Assembly (NCBI GenBank): GCA_049606855.1
Contig: JBMYVY010000001.1
Span: 124,001-188,000 of the forward strand
Direction: 5' to 3'
Length of the DNA stretch: 64,000 nucleotides
From: JBELHR01 sp049606855
GTDB lineage: Bacteria > Bacteroidota > Bacteroidia > Flavobacteriales > Flavobacteriaceae
In this document: piece by piece, positions 59,016 to 64,000 of the stretch
Numbering within the stretch: the stretch's first letter is position 1
Layout of the letters: each line of letters starts with the position of its first letter
Notes under the pieces: model-generated
What the model was told of the DNA's origin: nothing
The model's database searches: none
What the model saw: the letters and a program-made list of their open reading frames with translations, nothing else
Program-made: the position numbers and the translations under genes

Positions 59016-60022
59016 TGAAAAATATAATCTCAACAGCCTTACTTATTTTAGTAGGGCTTTTTTCTTTTGCTCAAAATACGAGCTACGAAATTGTTCAGCA
59101 TTTTAATTTGCCTGGAGAAAGTATCAGGGCAATACTACCCATTTCCGAAACAGAAATGTATTTCCTTTCCGATCAGGGTACACTAGGTCATGTAATCAAT
59201 ACAACGGAAATTAGTTTAATTCAGTTTGATAGTTTACCCTACCGAGCAATAGCGAGTTTTGAAGAAAGAAATTTTGGATTGTCAATTGGTAACCCGGCAT
59301 TAATAAAAGACTTAAGTAATTCTGAAGTTCTATACAGAGAAGATCATCCTAAGGTGTTTTACGATGCCATGGCGATATCTAAAAAAGGTATAGGATTTGC
59401 TATTGGAGACCCTGTTCAGGACGTTATGAGTGTTTTAGTATCAAAAGATGGCGGAATGCAATGGAAAAAGGTTGAATCAAAATCACTTCCTAGAGCAATT
59501 GAAGGTGAAGCTGCTTTTGCTGCAAGTAATTCAAACCTAAAAATCCTTAAGAACAAATTATATTTCGTCTCGGGAGGTAGGGTTTCGAGGTTTTATAAAT
59601 CCGACGATTTAGGCGAAAATTGGTCGGCAGTACAACTCCCTATGATAAGTGGTAAATCTACTACAGGAGCGTATAGCATGGATTTTTACGATGCTGAGAC
59701 AGGAATAGTCCTAGGAGGAGATTATACGGACAAAACCGCTCATAAAGATAATATAGCGATCACCACCAATGGAGGTAAAACATGGAAGATTGTGCCTGAA
59801 AACAGTTCAATAGGTTATCGATCATGTGTGCAATTTGCACCTGAAGGTAATGGAGAATTAATATTTGCTATTGGAACTCCTGGACTTTCAATATCTCAGG
59901 ATGGCGGCTGGTCGTGGGAAACCTACTCAGAGCTAAATAATTATTACACCTTGAGATTTGTAAATAAAAATTATGCTTGGATTGCAGGTCAGGAAAAGCT
60001 TACTTTAATTGAGATTCATTAA
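59015..60022 (+). CDS. BNR/WD40-like beta-propeller secreted protein
   Basis: A 335-aa exported protein (signal ending LFSFAQ) with repeated beta-propeller blades; the SxDxGxxW motif occurs as SKDGGMQWKKV, SDDLGENWSAV, TTNGGKTWKIV and SQDGGWSWETY. Such repeats resemble the BNR and Ycf48-like families, used for binding or assembly; no sialidase-type catalytic residues are evident, so I do not call an enzyme. Its start overlaps the S41 peptidase stop, so the two are co-expressed, and a peptidase cofactor role is possible. Confidence 0.83.
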   Translation: MKNIISTALLILVGLFSFAQNTSYEIVQHFNLPGESIRAILPISETEMYFLSDQGTLGHVINTTEISLIQFDSLPYRAIASFEERNFGLSIGNPALIKDLSNSEVLYREDHPKVFYDAMAISKKGIGFAIGDPVQDVMSVLVSKDGGMQWKKVESKSLPRAIEGEAAFAASNSNLKILKNKLYFVSGGRVSRFYKSDDLGENWSAVQLPMISGKSTTGAYSMDFYDAETGIVLGGDYTDKTAHKDNIAITTNGGKTWKIVPENSSIGYRSCVQFAPEGNGELIFAIGTPGLSISQDGGWSWETYSELNNYYTLRFVNKNYAWIAGQEKLTLIEIH

Positions 60023-60049
60023 TTTTGTAGGACTTAAAAAAAGACAATA

Positions 60050-61288
60050 ATGGAATTTAAAAATGCAGTTGATCGCTTTATAACTTATGCGAGAATTTAT
60101 ACGGAATCTGATCCCAATAACCCAGCGTTTCCTTCTACGGAGAACCAGTGGGATTTAGCTCATCATTTGGTAAATGAATTAAAGGAAATTGGGCTTTCTG
60201 AAGTTGAATTGGATGAAAATTGTTATGTGACTGCTACTCTACCCTCTAACGTAGATTACGAAGTTCCAACCATAGGTTTTGTCTCCCATATAGATACAAG
60301 TCCAGATTTCACAGGAAAAGATGTTAAGCCACAAATCCATAGAAATTATGATGGAAAAGATATAGTACTTAATAAAGAAAAAGGAATTGTATTAGACAGT
60401 AATTATTTTGACGATATTCAACAATATGTTGGTCAAGATATTATTACAACCGATGGAACAACATTATTAGGTGCTGATGACAAAGCCGGTATTACGGAGA
60501 TCGTAACGGCAATGGAATATTTATTAGAGCATCCAAATATTAAACACGGAAGGATTCGAATTTGTTTTACTCCAGATGAGGAGGTCGGTAAAGGTGCACA
60601 TAAATTTGATGTAGAAAAATTTGGTGCTCAATGGGCATACACCATGGACGGAAGTGAAATAGGGGAATTAGAATATGAAAATTTCAATGCTGCTTCTGCT
60701 CTTGTAGAAATTCAAGGAAAAATTGTCCATCCAGGGTATGCTAAAGGTAAAATGATCAATGCCATTACTTTAGCCAATAAGTTTGTTGCACGTATGCCAC
60801 AATCTGAGGTTCCAGAAATGACAACTGGTTATGAAGGTTTCTTTCACTTGCATACTTTTGAGGGTAAGGTTGATGAGTCTAGCCTGAATTATATCATTAG
60901 AGATCATGATAAAGATTTGTTTGAAGAGCGTAAGAAGTTAATGTTGAAAATTGCAAATGATATGAATGAAGAATTGGGCCAAAACCTTATTGAAGTTATT
61001 ATCAAAGACCAATATTTCAACATGAAAGAAAAAATTGAGCCTGTAATGCATATTGTGGATTTGGCAAAACAGGCCATGGAAGATGCTGGAATACAACCAA
61101 ACATAAAAGCAATTAGAGGAGGAACGGACGGTTCTCAATTGAGTTATATGGGTTTACCCTGTCCGAATATATTCGCAGGAGGGCATAATTTTCATGGTAG
61201 GTTTGAATACCTTCCCATCCCCTCGCTTTTGAAGGCAACTGAAGTTATTGTGCGTTTAGCTGAAAAAACGGCTAAACATTACGCATAA
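60050..61288 (+). CDS. pepT: Peptidase T (tripeptide aminopeptidase)
   Basis: Dizinc aminopeptidase of family M20B that removes the N-terminal residue of tripeptides in the cytosol. In 412 aa the metal site residues are seen: FVSHIDTSPDF (His and Asp), GADDKAGITE (bridging Asp), FTPDEEVGKGAH (Glu catalytic and metal ligand) and GGHNFHGRFEY (His). A dimerisation insert lies between. A TAATTTTG box lies 23 nt before the ATG, without a spaced TTG. A clear terminator follows, so it is probably a single-gene unit. Confidence 0.96.
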   Translation: MEFKNAVDRFITYARIYTESDPNNPAFPSTENQWDLAHHLVNELKEIGLSEVELDENCYVTATLPSNVDYEVPTIGFVSHIDTSPDFTGKDVKPQIHRNYDGKDIVLNKEKGIVLDSNYFDDIQQYVGQDIITTDGTTLLGADDKAGITEIVTAMEYLLEHPNIKHGRIRICFTPDEEVGKGAHKFDVEKFGAQWAYTMDGSEIGELEYENFNAASALVEIQGKIVHPGYAKGKMINAITLANKFVARMPQSEVPEMTTGYEGFFHLHTFEGKVDESSLNYIIRDHDKDLFEERKKLMLKIANDMNEELGQNLIEVIIKDQYFNMKEKIEPVMHIVDLAKQAMEDAGIQPNIKAIRGGTDGSQLSYMGLPCPNIFAGGHNFHGRFEYLPIPSLLKATEVIVRLAEKTAKHYA

Positions 61289-61302
61289 AATATTAACAGA
61301 GG

Positions 61303-61337
61303 AGCAACATTTGTTTGAAAATGTTGCTTTTTTTTTT
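61303..61337 (+). terminator. Rho-independent terminator of pepT
   Basis: AGCAACATTT (61303-61312) pairs with AAATGTTGCT (61319-61328) around a 6-nt loop and runs into T residues to 61337. Confidence 0.92.
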
Positions 61338-61378
61338 GCCCTCCGAACATTTTTTAATTTTACACAAAATTTGTGATT

Positions 61379-62587
61379 ATGAACAACCTAGAATTATTGA
61401 ATCTAGTAGAAAAATACGGTGCACCTTTATATGTTTATGATGCCGAAGTAATAGAAAAGCAATACAATAAACTTACAAGTGCATTTTCCGGAGTTAAAAG
61501 TTTAGAAATTCATTATGCGATGAAGGCACTGAATAATATTTCTATTTTGAAGTTCATGAAAAAATTAGGGGCTGGATTGGATACGGTTTCAATCGGAGAG
61601 GTTGAAATGGGACTTCACGCGGGTTTCGATGCTTCACAAATCATGTTTACCCCCAATGGCGTATCTCTGGAAGAAATTGAGTTAGCTGCTAAATTAGGAG
61701 TTCGGATAAACATCGACAACTTATCTCTTTTGGAACAATTTGGGGCAAAATACCCTACTACGCCAGTCTGCGTCAGAATTAACCCGCATATCATGGCCGG
61801 AGGGAATTCAAAAATATCAGTTGGACATATCGATTCAAAATTTGGTATCTCCATACATCAATTGCCACATATTAAAAGAGTTGTTGAAAATACAGGTATG
61901 GTTATTAATGGTGTACATATGCATACGGGATCTGATATACTTGATATTCAAGTATTCTTATCTGCAGCAGATTTGCTCTTCGAAGTTGCATCAGAATTTA
62001 GCGATATTGAGTTTATAGATTTTGGAAGTGGGTTTAAAGTGCCCTATAAGGAAGGGGATTATCAAACGGATATAGAAAATCTAGGTTTGGAATTAAGTGA
62101 AAAATTCAATGGCTTTTGTAAAGAATATGGCAAAGACTTAACATTAATCTTTGAGCCGGGGAAATTCCTAGTGTCTGAGTCGGGGAAATTTTTAACCAAG
62201 GTGAATGTGGTTAAACAAACTACTTCTATGGTTTTTGCTCAAGTTGACTCAGGTTTTAATCACTTAGGAAGACCAATGCTCTATGATGCTTATCATCACA
62301 TTCATAATATTTCTAATCCTGACGGACGAAACCGCTATTATTCAGTAACGGGCTATATCTGTGAAACAGATACTTTTGGCACCAATCGTTGTATTGGTGA
62401 AATTTCGGAAGGTGATATACTTTGTTTCGATAACGCCGGTGCTTATTGCTTTACAATGGCCTCACAATACAATTCAAGATATAGACCTGCTGAAGTTCTT
62501 GTATATAAAGGGCAAGATTATTTAATTCGAAAGGAAGAAGAATTTAAAGATTTACTAGCGAATCAAGTTGAAATAGATATTTCCTAA
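61379..62587 (+). CDS. lysA: Diaminopimelate decarboxylase
   Basis: PLP enzyme of the alanine-racemase-like fold III group that decarboxylates meso-diaminopimelate to lysine. In 402 aa, the PLP lysine is Lys49 in HYAMKALNN, followed by RINPHIMAGGNSKISVGHIDSKFGI, GVHMHTGSD, IDFGSGFKVPY and FEPGKFLV; the C-terminal FDNAGAYCFTMASQYN fits substrate contacts. The start ATG 61379 is preferred to a GTG two codons upstream. A 13-bp inverted repeat CACAAA-A-TTTGTG (61363-61375) lies directly before it. thrBC follow, so it is within a cluster of aspartate-family genes. Confidence 0.96.
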   Translation: MNNLELLNLVEKYGAPLYVYDAEVIEKQYNKLTSAFSGVKSLEIHYAMKALNNISILKFMKKLGAGLDTVSIGEVEMGLHAGFDASQIMFTPNGVSLEEIELAAKLGVRINIDNLSLLEQFGAKYPTTPVCVRINPHIMAGGNSKISVGHIDSKFGISIHQLPHIKRVVENTGMVINGVHMHTGSDILDIQVFLSAADLLFEVASEFSDIEFIDFGSGFKVPYKEGDYQTDIENLGLELSEKFNGFCKEYGKDLTLIFEPGKFLVSESGKFLTKVNVVKQTTSMVFAQVDSGFNHLGRPMLYDAYHHIHNISNPDGRNRYYSVTGYICETDTFGTNRCIGEISEGDILCFDNAGAYCFTMASQYNSRYRPAEVLVYKGQDYLIRKEEEFKDLLANQVEIDIS

Positions 62588-62606
62588 TTAAAAAGACTTG
62601 TTTTCT

Positions 62607-62636
62607 TTGATTATTTTCATTGATTTGATATATTTG
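62607..62636 (+). promoter_or_regulatory. Consensus promoter of the thrBC leader
   Basis: TTG (62607-62609), a 19-nt spacer and TATATTTG (62629-62636) match the Bacteroidota consensus exactly. Transcription would start near 62643, about 12 nt before the leader-peptide ATG. Confidence 0.82.
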
Positions 62637-62654
62637 TTGAGATTACATCAATAC

Positions 62655-62711
62655 ATGAACAACTACGGTTTACATACTACTAGATTCACGACGACAACCC
62701 TTAGGGGTTAA
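62655..62711 (+). CDS. Putative thr operon leader peptide
   Basis: A short ORF of 18 codons with sequence MNNYGLHTTRFTTTTLRG. Six of the 18 residues are Thr, in blocks of two and four, encoded by ACT, ACG, ACA and ACC. It lies between a consensus promoter and thrB (79 bp from stop to thrB ATG), which is the position of threonine-operon leader peptides such as E. coli thrL. A small hairpin (AACCC, TTAG loop, GGGTT, 62696-62709) overlaps its end. No T-rich terminator follows, so how ribosome stalling would control thrB is unclear. It is not conserved-checked. Confidence 0.75.
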   Translation: MNNYGLHTTRFTTTTLRG

Positions 62712-62789
62712 TCGACGAATAACTGCTGTAGGTCAGTTGGGAACCATATCCTAGCACAAGTTCAAATAACAATTCAAATATTTATAATC

Positions 62790-63728
62790 ATGGAAGCAAT
62801 CAAAATATTTGCTCCAGCATCTGTAGCCAATCTTAACTGTGGTTTCGATGCGCTAGGACTCTGTTTAGAGCATGTTGGAGATGAGATGATTTTTAAAAAA
62901 TCAAAGAAATTAGGTGTAAGAATAACTAAAATTGAGGGAGCCAATCTTCCTTACGATATTCATAAAAATGTAGCTGGTATTGCTGCAGATTCTTTGTACA
63001 AAAGAATTAAACCAAATTTTGGAATAGAAATAGAACTCTATAAAGGCATTTTACCCGGAAGTGGCATAGGATCGAGCTCAGCAAGTGCTGTCGGTGCTGT
63101 AATCGGTGTCAACACTCTTTGCGGTAATCCTTTTGAACGTGTGGATTTATTGTCGCATGCAATAGATGGTGAAGCATTTGCTTCTGGACAAAGACATGCG
63201 GACAACGTTGCACCTGCCCTATTTGGTGGAATTCAACTTATTAGAGATCACAAAACAAACGATATTTTGTCACTTCCTTTTTCAAGTGATTTAAGGGTGC
63301 TGGTCATTCATCCACAAGTTGAAATCAAGACTTCAGAAGCACGTGCTTTACTTCCCAAACAAATTAAACTTAACAATGCGGTAAAAGCATGGGCTAATCT
63401 CGGTGCTTTGGTGCATGGTTTTCATACCATTGATTACCCCTTGATATCAAGGGCTATGGAAGATCTCATCGTTGAACCTCATCGTAAATCTTTAATACCC
63501 GGCTTTGATGACATGAAAGAAATTGCCCTTAAAAACGGAGCAATTTCGTTTGGTATTTCTGGTTCAGGGCCTTCAATGTTCGCGCTAGTAAATAAGGATT
63601 CGGATATTGATAAAATTCAATACGATTGGATGCTTAAAATGTCCGAGTACAATCTCGAATCAAGACAATATTTAAGTCATATAAATGCTTTTGGAGCGAA
63701 GAAAATGGAAGAGAATGCAGTTCTATAG
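62790..63728 (+). CDS. thrB: Homoserine kinase
   Basis: GHMP-family kinase phosphorylating homoserine to O-phosphohomoserine for threonine synthesis. The 312-aa protein has the N-terminal FAPASVANLNCGFD, the phosphate-binding loop LPGSGIGSSSAS (88-99), and the C-terminal GISGSGPSMFALV. It overlaps thrC by 14 nt. The leader region upstream (promoter, Thr-rich ORF) suggests threonine-responsive control. No aspartokinase/homoserine dehydrogenase gene is in the window. Confidence 0.96.
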   Translation: MEAIKIFAPASVANLNCGFDALGLCLEHVGDEMIFKKSKKLGVRITKIEGANLPYDIHKNVAGIAADSLYKRIKPNFGIEIELYKGILPGSGIGSSSASAVGAVIGVNTLCGNPFERVDLLSHAIDGEAFASGQRHADNVAPALFGGIQLIRDHKTNDILSLPFSSDLRVLVIHPQVEIKTSEARALLPKQIKLNNAVKAWANLGALVHGFHTIDYPLISRAMEDLIVEPHRKSLIPGFDDMKEIALKNGAISFGISGSGPSMFALVNKDSDIDKIQYDWMLKMSEYNLESRQYLSHINAFGAKKMEENAVL

Positions 63729-64000
63729 TTTAAATAACCCAGAGCACAAAGTTAGTTTTAAACAAGCTTTGATTCGCGGACTGGCTCCGGATAAAGGATT
63801 GTACTTTCCGGACGATATTCCATGTCTTAAATCAGATTTTCTTGAGAGACTTCCAAAAATGAATGTTCCTCAAATTGCCTTTGAGGTTCTTTTCCCATTT
63901 GTTTCTGACGATATTACAGAGGCTGATTTCGAACAACTATGTAAAGAAGCTTTTGATTTTGAGTTTCCAGTGATCCAAATAGAAGATCGTGTTTCAGTTT
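63715..64000 (+). CDS. thrC: Threonine synthase, 5' part (cut by window end)
   Basis: The first 95 codons of a gene running off the window. It starts MQFYSLNNPEHKVSF at ATG 63715, inside the end of thrB in another frame, and continues with GLAPDKGLYFPDDIPCL and the helical N-terminal domain typical of threonine synthase (KQALIRGL is the KEAVLQGL-like motif). The enzyme is PLP-dependent and converts O-phosphohomoserine to threonine. The catalytic lysine lies beyond the window. The frame is open throughout the visible part. Confidence 0.92.
   Translation, partial: MQFYSLNNPEHKVSFKQALIRGLAPDKGLYFPDDIPCLKSDFLERLPKMNVPQIAFEVLFPFVSDDITEADFEQLCKEAFDFEFPVIQIEDRVSV

Noticed and set aside
57558..60022. 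Toxin or defence system suggested by the protease plus propeller gene pair
   Set aside because: Both proteins carry Sec-type signals and common envelope domains; nothing points to defence or toxin functions.
62711..62789. Classical attenuator terminator after the Thr leader peptide
   Set aside because: I looked for a GC-rich stem with a T tract before thrB and found none; only weak pairings such as AACTG/CAGTT are present.

Overview
The window is AT-rich, densely packed bacterial chromosome, almost certainly from a member of the Bacteroidota (Flavobacteriia or Cytophagia type; I cannot place it more finely). Evidence: several promoters fit the Bacteroidota consensus TTG-N(17-23)-TAnnTTTG, Shine-Dalgarno sequences are mostly absent, and there are many lipoproteins, a TonB receptor, a GH92 mannosidase, an Alvin-type ferredoxin beside a LuxC-type reductase, and an ECF sigma factor followed by an anti-sigma-like gene and two DUF4252 genes. 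I see no tRNA, rRNA, CRISPR array, transposase, integrase or phage gene, and no gene-free stretch longer than about 300 bases. The longest gap (26021-26303) holds a cobalamin riboswitch.

Layout. 12-5509 (+): pyrD, a LysE-type exporter, an HMG-CoA lyase and a 5'-nucleotidase-like lipoprotein in one tight run, then guaB and a terminator. 5552-9755 (-): a five-gene operon of yggS, a DnaQ/GIY-YIG fusion, a voltage-gated channel with a zinc ribbon, miaA and a DUF2400 gene. 9795-12936 (-): serC-serA and an acyl-CoA reductase, the latter divergent from a ferredoxin (12995). 13388-19232: glycosylasparaginase and cutC (+) facing a GH92 alpha-mannosidase and a FucP-type sugar transporter (-), which together look like a small glycan-scavenging locus. 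19351-24942 (+): ychF, then parE-parC.

24929-28214: a BtuF-like lipoprotein (-) and a BtuB-like TonB receptor (+) flank the cobalamin riboswitch. 28248-36651: two small envelope genes, then an RND efflux operon whose TolC component carries an N-terminal periplasmic-binding-like domain and which ends in an ion channel gene. 36652-40318 (-): an outer-membrane barrel, an HtrA-like protease and a Tyr/Gly/His-repeat secreted protein, packed with 0-1 nt gaps. 40449-45991 (+): a second complete RND set. 46030-48692 (+): a UbiB-type kinase, an SDR lacking the usual catalytic Tyr, and a DoxX-like membrane protein.

48731-55391: a fused E1 alpha/beta 2-oxoacid dehydrogenase, an Lrp regulator, an M14 carboxypeptidase, an XRE regulator and an M1 aminopeptidase. 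55474-57446 (-): the ECF sigma operon. It diverges from an S41 protease gene (57558), and the -33 elements of the two promoters abut inside one 8-bp palindrome. 59015-64000 (+): a BNR-repeat protein, pepT, lysA, then thrB and the start of thrC (cut by the window end). The thrBC genes are preceded by a consensus promoter and a previously unlisted 18-codon ORF in which 6 codons are Thr, which strongly suggests leader-peptide control by threonine.
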